A stretch of DNA of 64,000 bases from Dromiciops gliroides (GCF_019393635.1 NC_057862.1:243460941-243524940), one strand, 5' to 3'. Shown: positions 22,262 to 34,340, numbered from the stretch's first letter. Numbers and translations: made by a program. The notes: generated from the sequence alone by a model not told the origin.

Positions 22262-23320
22262 TTATAGTTAGAACAGAGAGGTGGTGAAATGGCCAGGCCT
22301 GAAGTTAGGAAGATTTATTTTCCCAAGTTCATATATGGCCTCAGACACTTAACTAGCTAGGTGATCCTGGGCAAGTCACTTAACTCTGTTTGCCTGTTTC
22401 CTCCTCTATAAAATCATCTGGAGAGAATCCAAGTCATTCCCCAATTGAGAAATGGTCAAAGGATATGAACAGGCAGTTTTCTGATGAAGAAACCAAAGCT
22501 ATCTATTCCCATATGAAAAAATGCTCTAAATCTCTAATGATTAGAGAGATGCAAATTAAAACAACTCTGAGGTACCACCTGACACCTATCAGATTGGCTA
22601 AAATGACAAAAAAGGAAGATAATAAATGTTGGAGAGGCTGTGGGAAAATTGGAACACTAATGCATTGTTGGTGGAGCTGTGAACTGATCCAACCATTCTG
22701 GAGAGCAATTTGGAATTATGCCCAAAGGGCAATAAAGCTGTGCATACCCTTTGACCCAGCAATCCCACTTTTAGGTCTTTTGCCCAAAGAAATCATGGAA
22801 GGGGGAAAGGGACCCACATGTACAAATATATTTATAGCTGCTCTTTACATGGTAGCAAGGAATTGGAAGTTCAGGGGGTACCCATCAATTGGGGGATGGC
22901 TGGACAAGTTGTGGTATATGAATACAATGGAATACTATTGTGCTATAAGAAATGATGAGCAGGAGGAGTTCAGAGAAACCTGGAGGGTCTTACGTGAGCT
23001 GATGATGAGTGAGATGAGCAGAACCAGAAGAACATTGTACACAGTATCATCGACACTGAGTGTTGACCTACTGGAATGGACTATATTCTTCTCACCAATG
23101 CAATGGTACAGAAGAGTTCCAGGGAACTCATGATAGAAGAGGATCTCCAAATCCAAGAAAAAAAAAAAAAACTATGGAGTATAGATGCTGATTGAACCAT
23201 ACTATTTCTTTTGTTTTGTGTGCTGTTGTTTGTTTTTTCTATTTTGAGGTTTTGCATCACTGCTCTGATTTTTTCTCTTGTAACAGGATTAATGCAGAAA
23301 TAGGATTAATGTTATTATGG

Positions 23321-23357
<37 letters not shown>

Positions 23358-23625
23358 TGTCTATGTATATAGATATATAGATATAACCTATATCAGATTA
23401 CCTGCTGTCTAGGGGAGGGGGAGGGAGAGAGAAAAATCTGAAATTGTAAAGCTTGTATAAACAAAAGTTGAGAACTATCTTTACATGTAATGGAAAAAAT
23501 TTAATTTAATTTAATTTAAAAAAAAATCATCTGGAGAAGGAAATGGAAAACCAGTCTAAGAAAAAACCCAAATGGGATCATGAGTCAGACAGGACTAAAA
23601 ATGACTGGACAATAACAACAAATAA
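22262..23625 (+). mobile_element. Older long SINE split by an L1
   Basis: 22262-22410 (GCCTCAGACACTTAACTAGC, CAAGTCACTTAACTCTGTTT) and 23538-23625 (AGGAAATGGAAAACCAGTCT, GGGATCATGAGTCAGACAGG) are one MAR1-like SINE interrupted by the L1 at 22425-23522. Confidence 0.75.
22425..23522 (+). mobile_element. 5'-truncated L1 with ORF2 C-terminal domain
   Basis: Bounded by a 15-bp duplication AAAATCATCTGGAGA (22410-22424, 23523-23537). The frame reads [40 protein letters not shown], then [18 protein letters not shown], the Cys/His-rich C-terminal motif of L1 ORF2p, and [15 protein letters not shown]. It ends in WTIFF before a 3' UTR with a (GT)n/(TA)n tract and a (TTTAA)n tail. It lacks endonuclease and RT, so it is inactive. 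It is inserted in an older SINE (22262-22410 and 23538-23625). Confidence 0.93.
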
Positions 23626-24479
23626 TTATGACTTAGGGAAGAATTCCTGGCTGAAGATTTGGCATCTATAAATCCTAAATATGAACAATAATGTTATAAG
23701 GATAAATATAAAAAACCATAAAATTTCATTAATGATCTAAAATTGTAAAACTATGTTCAAGTCAAACTGGACTTGACTCAATACACCATCCTAATCAACT
23801 CCAAATGAAATTTATTATTCCATTTTGAACTTCATATACCTGTGAGGTGAGTACTAATCATTATGATTGTCCACATTTACTGATGAGGAAACTTTGGCTC
23901 AAAGAACTTAACTGGTTTGCCCGTTGTCATACAATAAATATGGAGGAATCTGAACCTAAGTTGGACTACAAGTCCAACATTGTCCATATGCCACACTACC
24001 TAAACTAACATAACATGTGGAAAACAGAAACACCCTTTGTATGGTACAGGAGAAACACTGTGTTTGCAGTCAGAGGTCATGGGTGGGAATCACAACATTA
24101 CATGTATATAAGTCATGACATCTCTGCACCTCTGTGTTTTCTTCATATCCTCCTGAAAATGTGGTGTTGGATTATAAGGGCATTTTAGTTCTCTCCTAAC
24201 TCAAAATCTAAGAACTTATAACTAGCCACCTGGTCTCTTGACTTGTGTTCCAAAGTTCTAGTATACCAAAGAGGCTCTTCTATTTGTAGCAGTCTTACAA
24301 AGTGGATACTATCGTATATACTAATTATAAAAGAGAAGTCAAGGTACTAAAAAAAATGGATACATCTTAGGGAATCAGGTGAGACTGGTTCACAAACTTA
24401 ACTAACAGTCTAGTCAACTGTATCCAAAGGACATGCCTCACATCTAACCCTTTCTTTACAGGTACTATGACCAACATAG

Positions 24480-27000
24480 TCTCATTCTCCATCACTTGAG
24501 CATCATAGCAGCCTCCAACTAATTATCATTTAAAGCCCTTAATGAGCTACCTCAAACAGTCTTCCAGATTAATTTCACATTATTCCCCTTCAAAGACTTT
24601 GTGTTAGTCAAACTGGCTTACTCGTTTTTTTCCTTTCTACATATTGTGTCCTATCTTTTTACACAGGCTGCCCCCCATGTCCAGAATACTCTCCATCATC
24701 TCTATTTCCTGGAATCACTAGCTCCTTCAGAGTTCAGCTCGAATGCCACTTAAGAGTATTTTTCTTTGCCAAGACAAACCCAGGAACTCTATGAACACAA
24801 CTACCAAACACTCTTCACACAAATCAAATCAGATCTAAATAATTGGAAAGATATCAATTGCTCATGGATAGGCAGAGCTAATATAGTAAAAATGACAATA
24901 CTGCCTAAATTAATTTACTTATTCAGTGCCATACCAATCAGACTACCTAAAAATTATTTTATAGAGCTAGAAAAAATAATAACAAAATTCATCTGGAAAA
25001 ACAAAAAATCAAGAATATCCAGGGAAATAATGAAAAAAAAATTCTCACAGGAAGGTGGGTGAGCGGTACCAAACCTGGAGCTTACTATAAAGCGGCAGTC
25101 ATCAAAACTATCTGGTACTGGCTAAGAAATAGAGTGGTAGATCAATGGAATAGGTTAGGTTCAGGAAATGCAATAGTAAATGACACTAGTAATGTAGTGT
25201 TTGACAAACCCAAACACTCCAGCTTCTGGGATAGGAACTCAGTATTTGACAAAAACTGGAAGATAGTATGGCAGAAATTAGGCATAGACCAACATCTTAC
25301 ACCTTATACTAAAATAAGGTCAAAATGGATACACGTTTAGACATAAGAGGTGATACCATAGGTAAATTAGGAGAGAAAGGAATAGAATACCTATCAGATC
25401 TTTGGAAAGGAAAACAGTTTATGACCAATAAGAGATAGAGTATATTATAAATGCAAAATGGATGATTTTGATTACATTAAATTAAAAAAATTTTTGTACA
25501 AACAGAAGCAATGCATCCAAAATTAGAAGGGAGGCAGAAAGCTGGGAAACAATTTTTGAGGCCAGTACTTCTGATAAAGGCCTCATCTCTAAAATATATA
25601 GGGAACTAAATCAAATTTATAAGAACCCTAGTCATTCCCCAATTGAGAAATGGTCAAAGGATATGAACAGGCAGTTTTCTGATGAAGAAACCAAAACTAT
25701 CTATTCCCATATGAAAAATGCTCTAAATCTCTAATGATTAGAGAGATGCAAATTAAAACAACTCTGAGGTACCACCTGACACCTATCAGATTGGCTAAAA
25801 TGACAAAAAAGGAAGATAATAAATGTTGGAGAGGCTGTGGGAAAATTGGAACACTAATGCATTGTTGGTGGAGCTGTGAGCTGATCCAACCATTCTGGAG
25901 AGCAATTTGGAATTATGCCCAAAGGGCAATAAAGCTGTGCATACCCTTTGACCCAGCAATCCCACTTTTAGGTCTTTTGCCCAAAGAATCATGGAAGGGG
26001 GAAAGGGACCCACATGTACAAAAATATTTATAGCTGCTCTTTACATGGTAGCAAGGAATTGGAAGTTCAGGGGGTGCCCATCAATTGGGGGATGGCTGGA
26101 CAAGTTGTGGTATATGAATACAATGGAATACTATTGTGCTGTAAGAAATGATGAGCAGGAAGAGTTCAGAAAAACCTGGAGGGTCTTACGTGAGCTGATG
26201 ATGAGTGAGATGAGCAGAACCAGAAGAACATTGTACACAGTATCATCAACATTGAGTGTTGACCTACTGTGATGGACTATATTCTTCTCCAATGCAATGG
26301 TACAGAAGAGTTCCAGGGAACTCATGATAGAAGAGGATCTCCAAATCCAAGAAAAAAAAAGAAAGAAAGAACTGTGGATTATAGATGCTGATTGAACCAT
26401 ACTATTTCTTTTGTTTTGTGTGCTGTTTTTTTTTTTCCTCTATTTGAGGTTTCGCATCACTGCCTCTGATTCTTTGTAACAGGATTAATGCAGAAATAGG
26501 ATTAATGTTATTATGTGTATATATATATATATATACGTGTGTGTATATATATATATCTATATGTATACGTATAGAGATATATAGATATAACCTATACCAG
26601 ATTACCTGCTGTCTAGGGGAGGGGGGAGGGAGGGGAGGGAGGGAGAAAAATCTGAAATTGTAAAGCATGTATAAACAAAAGTTGAGAACCATCTTTACAT
26701 GTAATGGAAAAAATAAAATATCTCATTAAAAAAAAACAAAAAAAAAAGAGAGGAAACAACAAAAAAAAGAGTATTTTTCTTTATTCCCCATGATTAGTAC
26801 TTCCCTCCTCTTTCACAAATTATTTTAAATTCATTTTTATACATTTTCTATTTGCTTATCTGTATACAAACTATTCCATCCAGTAGAAGAAGGTAAGTTT
26901 ATTAAGTGTGGGTACTGTTATGTTTTCTTTATATCCTCCCATTCCCTACAAAGTATTCTAACATAAAGTAGGTGCTTAATAAATTCTAGTTATAAATGTC
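24480..27000 (+). mobile_element. L2 LINE 3' end, split by an L1
   Basis: 24480-24767 and 26783-27000 are the two halves of an L2 tail (GAATCACTAGCTCCTTCAGA ... GTAGGTGCTTAATAAATTCT). The 2-kb L1 at 24768-26766 is inserted with a 16-bp duplication. Confidence 0.65.
24768..26766 (+). mobile_element. 5'-truncated L1 (about 2 kb) with ORF2 3' half
   Basis: Bounded by a 16-bp duplication AAGAGTATTTTTCTTT (24752-24767 and 26767-26782). It retains the region after the RT core (LKIWKDINCSWIGR-like, LPKLIYLFSAIPIRLPKNYF, WYWLRNRVVDQWNRLG), then the [16 protein letters not shown] motif and a 3' UTR with (TA)n and GGGAGG tracts. Frameshifts near 25056, 25340, 25715 and 25989 break it. It is inserted in an L2 copy. 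Confidence 0.93.
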
Positions 27001-28680
27001 AGTCAGCATAAGTACTTGAAATGTCTCCTATTGTATAAAAAATCTGACCAACCTAAGAAATGTGCTAGCCATGACAAACAGTGGATGTTGATTCAACAAT
27101 AACTTTGCTCACCAATTTAGAATTTTAGGGGGTCCTTTAGGATGATTTGAATTACCCAAATTTCTTTAAAAGTGGGGAAGAAGGTGGGGAGGAAGTGCAT
27201 TCGTTTTCTCTGGGAAAATTTCCCTGTAGCTAACAAAAATTTTTTACAAATCATATCACGGATCATTATTTTTAGAAGCTGTTTTTGCAACATTTAAAAA
27301 TTAGAAAACATCACTAAGGAATGGTTGTCAAGAAACAGGTTTTTAGTCACAGGGCTGATGCCAACTTAATGAGCTTACTTTCCTGACCCATAAATTGAAT
27401 CTATCTTTAATTAATGATCTCTAAAGTCCAATATTCAAATTCTATGACTTTGGGGGTCTTTAGATATAAGTGTCTGAAAAACAATTTGAATCTAGAAATT
27501 CTTATTCTTTTTCTTAACATTGAACTCCAAAATCCCCATCATAAGAACACTTAAAGGGAAAAGGCAGACAGAGAACCAAATGACCTGTCAAAAGGTTTGG
27601 AAAGGACTTGTTTTGTTGTTTTAAATTTTTCCTCCACCAGCTAACTAGAATCACTTACTTTCCCTTTCCCTACTTTTAACACCAATCCTGCCCTAGTGGG
27701 AGAGTGGAACAGATGAGTGCAAGAATAAACAACTGGGTAAAGAAAGAAATGAGAAGCACAAGTATTAATTATAAAGTAGTCAAGGTGTAGAGTAAAAAAA
27801 TGCTAAAATTGCAGCTGCTTTCATTCTAAACTTCCAGATTACTTTCAGTCAGATTACTATGTTAACAGTGATTACACAAACACAGTTTAGGCTAACAAAG
27901 GCTTTAGTAAATTGGGACCTTTTAAGATTTCTGGTAATGACTGAAATTTTAAGCAAGTATAAATAACTAATATAGAACCAACAGGGAGTCAAAAGTCTCA
28001 AAGTATGGTAAGCAGAAATGATCCTGCTTATTATAGTTCAGTTGACTAGAATATTAACTCCAGTAATTTAAAGTATAATGCCATAACATTAAATTAGTGC
28101 AACAAAGCTCGGAACCATCTATGACAAAGTACCCCACCAGCCCAGAAATTTATCGAAAACTAGTTACTTTCAAATTAGGTTATAAATGTGAACAAGCAAA
28201 AAAAAGTAATCAGCCTTTGACAATGTCTAAAAAAAAACCCTGCAATAACCTTATTTAAAATAATTCTATACTTTAGCAAGACAAACATAAATGTTTCTAA
28301 ACAAGGGCCCACTGCTTCTATTCATAGAAAGGAAATTCCATTTCATAAAGTCAGAATTACATTATCTTTTTTCCTAGATAATTTTTATAGGAGTCTACCT
28401 AGTAATGCTGCTTGAACAACCCTCAGTAGGAGAAAATGGTGAATTCTTTCTGTCCCCAAATATCACCTTGGTTATGTGACATCAACCATTCACCTCACCT
28501 GTTATCCCCAGAGGATATGGAGTTGATTACTGGATTCATAAAATTGTTTAAAAGACCACTGCTTATTACCATTTTACCTTTATATAAAGAGCACACAGGG
28601 AAAAATTCCACACTTAGAAAATATATAAAAAGTTAACAGTACTTGCAACTTAGCAGCTTCATTCATAGCAAATGAATGCC
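27001..28680. other. PRPF39 intron 1, about 1.7 kb without recognised repeats
   Basis: The longest stretch of the intron in which I recognise no SINE, L1, L2 or LTR. AT-rich, no convincing exon. A 66-codon ORF at 28436 has no recognisable motif. Lack of repeats may reflect unique DNA; conservation would have to be tested. Confidence 0.45.
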
Positions 28681-28842
28681 TTTCTTTTCCCAATCACCCA
28701 AGATACTAAGAAGTTAAGTGACTTGCTATGGTTATGTAGCTAATATGTGTAAAAGGCAGGGTTTGAAGCAAGATCTTCCTAATTCTACTATCTAAACTGC
28801 CTAAGGGTTACTTGCAGTGTGATAATAAAGCCATTACTTTTT

Positions 28843-29211
28843 TTTTTACAGGGCAATGGGGGTTGAGTGACTTGCCCAGGGTCACACAGCTAGTAAGTGT
28901 CAAGTGCTATATCCACTGTGCCACCTAGCTGCCCCCCAAATAATGTTTTTTAAATGCATGAAACCAAATGCAGGGGCAGCTAGATGGTGAAGTGGATAGA
29001 GCACCGGCCCTGGATTCAGGAGTACCTGAGTTCAAATCCAGCCTCAGACACTTAACACTTACTAGCTGTGTGACCCTGGGCAAGTCATTTAACCCCAATT
29101 GCCTCACTTTAAAAAAAAAAAAGAAAGTGTCAAGTGTCTGAGGTCACATTTGAACTCAGGTACTCCTGAGTCCAGGGCCGGTGCTTTACCACTGCGCCAC
29201 CTAGCTGCCCC
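28843..29211 (-). mobile_element. Composite SINE-spacer-SINE insertion
   Basis: A 369-bp insertion with a 16-bp TSD AAAGCCATTACTTTTT (28827-28842, 29212-29227). Inside are an internally deleted antisense SINE (28843-28937), a 35-bp MITE-derived spacer, a sense SINE (28973-29125) and part of another antisense SINE (29126-29211). The spacer and its junctions match 37029-37399. In PRPF39 intron 1. Confidence 0.8.
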
Positions 29212-29329
29212 AAAGCCATTACTTTTTAGGGTTTTTTTTGGTTTGTTTTGGGCCATTACTTTTTAACTTAAAACTTCTCACTACATCCTACCAATCCCAA
29301 GTTATCATACTATTATTTCCCCTTCATTT

Positions 29330-30850
29330 CTCAAGCTTCTAAGAAAAGTTATCGACATTCATTACTTCTACTTCTTTTACTTTCCACCTCCAATCTCTTC
29401 AGTCAGCTGAAACTGCTCTCTAAAGTTACCAATGATTTTTAGTGCCAAATCTGACAACCTTTCCTCAATCCTCAGCCTTAACATCTATGTATAGCATTTG
29501 ACACTGTTGACTACTCTCAGTTATAAATACTCTCTTCTCTTCGTTGTCCAACTACCTGCCTGACTGCTTCTATTCAGGCCCTTTTGCTAGATTATCATTC
29601 ATTTCATATCCCTAACTGTGAGAAGACCTCAACGATTTGCCCTAGGACCTTTTTATCTTTTCCCTCTACACTCTCAGCAACCAGCTCCCTTGGTTGGAAA
29701 TAATTTCTTATGCAGATGATTCCTAGATCTACATAGTCAGTCCTAGTCTCTCTCCAGGGATCCCATCCCACAAATCACCTATTGAATCACAAATTAAATG
29801 TTCCATATAAATATTTTGAATGCAACATCTTCAAAACAGAATACATCTTTTCCCCAGAAACATACTTAACTAAAAAAGAAAGAAAGAAAGAAACATACTT
29901 AACTTCCAGACTTCTCTATTTCTAGTGAGATTTTCAACATTTTTACTGTCACCAAAGGTTTTTAGAACTTTGGTGTCATCCTCAACTCCTCACTTCTCCA
30001 GATCCCACAAACTCAATTCAGTTGCCAAATCTTGTCCTTTGTACCTCCCGAAACACTCCCACATCTACCATATTCTGTTCAATCACACAACCACCATCAT
30101 CTTCAGGGCCTCATCACCTCTTACTTGGACCGTTTCAAAAACCTAATTAGTTTTGCCTGTCTCAAGCCTGTCCCCCCCCCCCCCATCCCAATCCAATCCA
30201 TTCTTCATTCAAAAGACAAGGATTTTCCTAACGTGAAGATCCAACCATGTCTCTTCACACTAATCAACGAACTCTGGGGTTTTCCTATTATTTCTAGAAT
30301 AAAATATAAACATTTCTGTCTGGAATTTAAAACCCTTAAAACCTCATCCCGGGGCAGCTAGGTGGAGCAGTGGATAGAGCACCGGCCCTGGATTCAGGAG
30401 GACCTGAGTTCAAATTCGGCCTCAGACACTTGACACTTACTAGCTGTGTGACCCTGGGCAAGTCACTTAACCCCCATTGCCTCACCAAAAAAAAAAGAAA
30501 AACCTCATCCCAATCTATCTTCCCAGGCTTCTTTATGTGACTTACCGTCATAAGGTCCAGCCCCAAAAGCCACTTTACCATCCTTCAAGGACACTATAGC
30601 TCATTTATCTCCCATGACTAGAATGCTTTCTTCTCTCACTTGTGATTCTTAGAACGTCTAGTGTCCCTTAAGACCCAGAGTTCAAGCGCCACCTTTAACA
30701 TGAATATAAAATGTGTTGTTCCTGCCCTTCATCCCCTATCCACCAGTGAATGCAAACTCCTTCAGGAAGACCTTTCATTGTTTTATTATCAACATTGCCT
30801 AACGCAATACCTGGCACACATTAGAGACACTTATTAAAATGACTGCGGGG
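29330..30850 (+). mobile_element. L2 LINE with SINE insertion
   Basis: CTCTCTAAAGTTACCAATGA, GCATTTGACACTGTTGACTA, GCAGATGATTCCTAGATCTA (YADD region), TCCCACAAACTCAATTCAG and the tail AATACCTGGCACACATTAGA. A young SINE (30351-30498) is inserted. PRPF39 intron 1, close to the promoter. Confidence 0.75.
30351..30498 (+). mobile_element. tRNA-derived SINE
   Basis: TSD AAAACCTCATCCC at 30338-30350 and 30499-30511, inside an L2. Confidence 0.94.
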
Positions 30851-31552
30851 ATTAATATTTATAAATGGGAATGAAAAACACTGAGGAAAACGAGAAGGAG
30901 GAAAAGTTGGGCTCCAACCTGACCACTTCAGTTCTCTTCCTGTTCCTGAAATTGCCAAATTAAAAGTTAACTTTGGCCTATCTTTAGAAGGCTGCTGCCC
31001 GCTTTAAAGTCCAGGGTTTAGTACAGCGCCCGACACTACAGTAGGTGCTTAGTTTAACGTGCTTGTAGAATTACTTGACAGTAGGATTTTCCTGGAAGGG
31101 TGACTGAGACTTAGCTCCGTAGGATTTGTCCTGGCTCCCTGCCCCTCCCCCCGCCCCCATCCCGGGCTGCCTTCAAATTTGGGGGAGGAGGGGCGGGGAG
31201 GACGGCTCTCGATAGAGACTCGCCCAACAACCTCATGGTGCCCAGGAAGCCGCTATCCTAGCCTAAACCCGAAAGAGCCGTCCCTCGCGTAAAGGCCCGC
31301 GGAGCAGCCATCGGGCCTTGAAAGGGCCCGCTAGGGACGGAAGAAGCAAGGGGCCGTGGGGGTAAAAGGGGGGCGCAGCACTAGGCGCTTCGGGCGCCAA
31401 GTCAGGGCAAGGCCGCAAGGGCCTGTGGGGTGGGGGTGGGGAGGTGGAGTTAGGCCCAGGGCCGAAACAAATCAAACCAGGCCTTACCTCCCGAGAAGTC
31501 GGCCGCCAGCTCTCTGCTCGTGTCTCTACCTCGCCGCCCAACCCGCGCTAAC

Positions 31553-31700
31553 CTTGAGCTGAAAGCCGTTCAATGCCATTAAGTAGAGACACGGGCCCAG
31601 CTCCCCACAAAACGAGCCCACACAGCCACGTCTACAGCGGCCGCCACAGCTTCTGCTTCTGCGACGGCGGCGACTTCGAGCGCCCCGCCCACGACACGCA
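31553..31700 (-). other. PRPF39: PRPF39 exon 1 (5' UTR; 5' end uncertain)
   Basis: The minus strand ends in CTCAAG|GTTAGC, a good donor with the exon edge at 31553. Exon 1 joins to the acceptor at 16045/16046 and carries only untranslated sequence plus the first nine codons of a short upstream ORF (ATG at 31579). The 5' boundary is a guess from the position of the GC box and NRF1-like site. Confidence 0.65.
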
Positions 31701-31760
31701 GAGGGCGCAGAGCGCATGCGTCCGCGTCCCCCCTCCGGGGCAGGCGGGGTCACGTGTTTC
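31554..31760 (-). promoter_or_regulatory. PRPF39: PRPF39 CpG-island promoter core
   Basis: GC- and CpG-rich DNA, within an island of roughly 31.1-31.95 kb, unlike the AT-rich surroundings. On the minus strand it holds a GC box (revcomp of CCCCGCCC near 31683-31690), an NRF1-like GCGCATGCGT at 31712-31721 and a CACGTG E-box at 31751-31756. No TATA box is evident. It lies directly upstream of the exon 1 donor, so it fits a housekeeping promoter for the splicing factor. The exact transcription start cannot be read from sequence. Confidence 0.75.
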
Positions 31761-32571
31761 ACCGCTGCGTTTCACCCACCCTCTGGGGGTGGCTTCACCT
31801 GGGCTTGAGCTCCGGAAACTCCTGGGAGAGCTTTTTCCTCCCAGCCGACTCAGGCTGTTGCGCTGCACGCGCTCTCTGCCCGTCTCACCTGAGCCTTGTC
31901 CTGGAAACTCCAGCAGCTGGCACCCCGCTGGGCTCGCGGAGCTGCGTACTGTCAAATTAGTAACGTATTAAGTAAGAGGCTCCTATGTTTGTGCTCCGCG
32001 TTAGGAAAAAGCAAAAAACAGCCCTTACTCTCAAAGAGCTCACAGTACAGTATAGTTTTCTTTCCCCAAATCCCAACACTGGAGATAGGGATTTTTTTTT
32101 TACTGGAACCAGAGTCTAGATTTAGCGTCCATGAGGGGCATTATGCCATGATGCCACTTGCTAGGGGAAAAAATACAGATATCTTGATAACAGGATTTGT
32201 TGTTCTTGTTGTCTGCCCTAAGGAAGATCGCTGAAATAGGATTTGTACCTTTTAAGGCGATACTCACAAGTACTTTCTCCAACCTTTTATCCAACTCCAC
32301 CAATCCATCTAAAAGCAGGGGAGACTCAACTGCTCTCCAAACAGAACTTTTATTTGTTTTTTTTTGGGGGGGGGTGGAGATTAGTGGATTATAAATGACC
32401 GGAGGGTAAGGATTTTACATTACACATAATGTATTAGATTATTCTAATCCACACCCTTTATTTTACAAAGAAGAACATTTGAGATGCAAATTAAATGGTT
32501 TACCCTAGGTTATTTAGAGGGTAGTAAATCCAATGACTTCAAATCTCTTTTCTTTAAAAAGCAAAACAAAA

Positions 32572-32730
32572 GGGGCAGCTAGGTGGCGCAGTGGATAAAG
32601 CACCGGCCCTGGAGTCAGGAGTACCTGAGTTCAAATCCGCCCTCAGACACTTGTCACTTACTAGTTGTGTGAGTGTGACCTGGGCAAGTCACTTAACCCC
32701 AATTGCCTCACCAAAAAAAAAAAAAAAAAA
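32572..32730 (+). mobile_element. tRNA-derived SINE
   Basis: Complete copy with a small GTGAGTGTGACC duplication in the 3' part; TSD unclear in A-rich flanks. Confidence 0.9.
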
Positions 32731-32849
32731 AAGCTCAAAGAACTTCAACAAACAAGAATCGTTCAATATGCAAAGAATAACCAAAAAGGAGGATTGTATA
32801 TGAAAATGTGAACTGGTTTGAGTAACTTGTCTCCCCCTCCCTCACCAAC

Positions 32850-34340
32850 ATTTTTTGTTGTCGTTCAGTCAAGTATGACTCTTTGTGACTCCGTGGACCG
32901 TGGCATGCTGGCCTTTCTATCCTCTACTGTCTCCTGAAGTCTGTCCAAGGTTATGGTTGTTGCTTTGGTGACTGTCTATCTCATACTCTGCCATTCCCTT
33001 TTCCTTTTGCCTTCAATTTTTCCCAACATCGGGGTCTTTTCCCATGAGACCTGTCTTCTCATTATGTGGCCAAAGTATTTAAGCTTCAGCTTTTCAGTAT
33101 TTGACCTTTCAGTGAACAGCCTGAATTAATTTCTTTAAGTATTGACTGATTTGATCTTATTGTTCAAGGGACTCAAAGCATTGATTCTTCAGTGCTCAGC
33201 TTTCCTTATAGTCCAACTCTCACAGCCAGGCATTGCTACTGAAAAAACCATAGCTTTGACTATATGGATACTTGTTGGCAAGGTAATGTCTCTATTTTTT
33301 TAATATGCTGCCCAGATTTGCCATAGTTTTCCTTGCAAGGAGCAAGTGTCTTTTAATTTCATGACTATGGTTGCTTTTTGCAGTGATCTTTGAGCTAAAA
33401 ATTCTCCTTCCTCTTGATGTGGCATGGAATTAGGGTCAAATTGATCGTGAGTCATCCCAAAAGAATTACAAGACTCAGTGACTCAGTTTGCCAAGTTTTA
33501 TTGCAATACTGTGGGTGACCACAGGGAGAGAACCAGAATAGTGAAAGAGAGTTATATTTATAGTATGGATAAATTGATTATCAGTCTCATAATAATCTCC
33601 ACCTTGGGGAGGTACAGGGGAGCGTTTATCCTAATTGGGAGTTCCTGGGGTCCTAAACCAACCCCTGAGGTTGGCTTTTTCCGTGGAGATGTGTTTTTGC
33701 AGTTTACACATCATAAGGTGAATCTGGGAACAAATTTGGCCTTTTCTGCACATGTCTCTTTCTGGTTCCCATGGCTAGTTTCAAAACATCTTGATTTTTC
33801 ATATATTTCTGGTCTAAGTTTCCATAGCCTGTCATTTCCTTTATTGTTATAGTTTCAGGGTATTCATGGCCTCTTTCCCTCTGTTCCGTTATGGGCACTG
33901 ATTTCTGTGGGTAAGAGAACCTAGCATCCAGACTTGTAAGTTATCCATTAACTGGGGTCTAACTCCCTTTCGGAGCTAATATCTGAATTAAAGCTTGGGT
34001 CTTAGGTTTTTCTATTAACCCCTTTTTTGCCTCCTACATCATTCTATTTGCCAGGAAGAAATGGGATCAGTTGATAGGATCTTGGGGTTTTTGATGTTAA
34101 GCTTCAAATCCACTTTTATACTCTCTTCTTTCACCTTCATCAGGATGCTTCTTAATTCTTCATCAGGTTGGCATTGTCTACATATATGAGATTGTAGACA
34201 TCTCTCCTGGCAACCTTAATTCAGGCTTTTGATTCATCTAGCCTGGCACTTCACATGATGTACTCTGCATATAAGCTAAATAAATAAGGTGACAATGTAC
34301 AACCTTGTTGTGCTGCTTTTCCACTCTCAAACTAATAAAT
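32850..34340 (-). mobile_element. RTE/BovB-like LINE fragment, split by a solo LTR
   Basis: Both sides of the LTR (32850-33414 and 34039-34340) read on the minus strand like the RT 3' half and tail of BovB-type RTE LINEs. Recognisable pieces are GTCCAACTCTCACAGCCAGG, AGGTAATGTCTCTATTTTTT, GATGTACTCTGCATATAAGC and GACAATGTACAACCTTGTTG. The catalytic box has decayed: where BovB has YADDTTLMAE this copy reads YVDNANLMKN. Confidence 0.8.
33415..34038 (-). mobile_element. Solo ERV-type LTR, antisense, inside the RTE copy
   Basis: Reverse complement runs from TGTAGGAGGCAAAAAAGG to GCCACATCA, 624 bp, homologous along its length to 8554-9394. It interrupts one RTE/BovB-like copy, so it is younger than it. 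No clean target duplication could be read. No viral genes flank it. Confidence 0.82.

Larger units (their letters stand above)
13863..31700 (-). other. PRPF39: PRPF39 gene, 5' part (runs off the left edge)
   Basis: Pre-mRNA processing factor 39 is a HAT-repeat protein associated with the U1 snRNP that helps 5' splice-site recognition in the nucleus. Four exons can be placed on the minus strand: non-coding exon 1 in a CpG island ending at 31553, the ATG exon 15697-16044, and coding exons 14625-14750 and 13863-13981. All junctions have AG/GT signals and compatible phases. The protein I recall for vertebrate PRPF39 continues for about 500 more residues, which I did not find between 1 and 13862, so the gene continues outside the window. 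The first intron (about 15.5 kb) and the intron after 13863 are filled with retroposons. TOGARAM1 lies upstream in the same orientation, as in human. Confidence 0.93.

Noticed and set aside
22390..23133. 247-codon ORF as a functional protein
   Set aside because: It is only the C-terminal part of L1 ORF2p in a 5'-truncated, TSD-bounded copy; no endonuclease or RT.
31263..31971. Overlapping ORFs of 68-132 codons on both strands in the CpG island
   Set aside because: High GC removes stop codons; no motif, no splice logic; the region is the PRPF39 promoter and exon 1.
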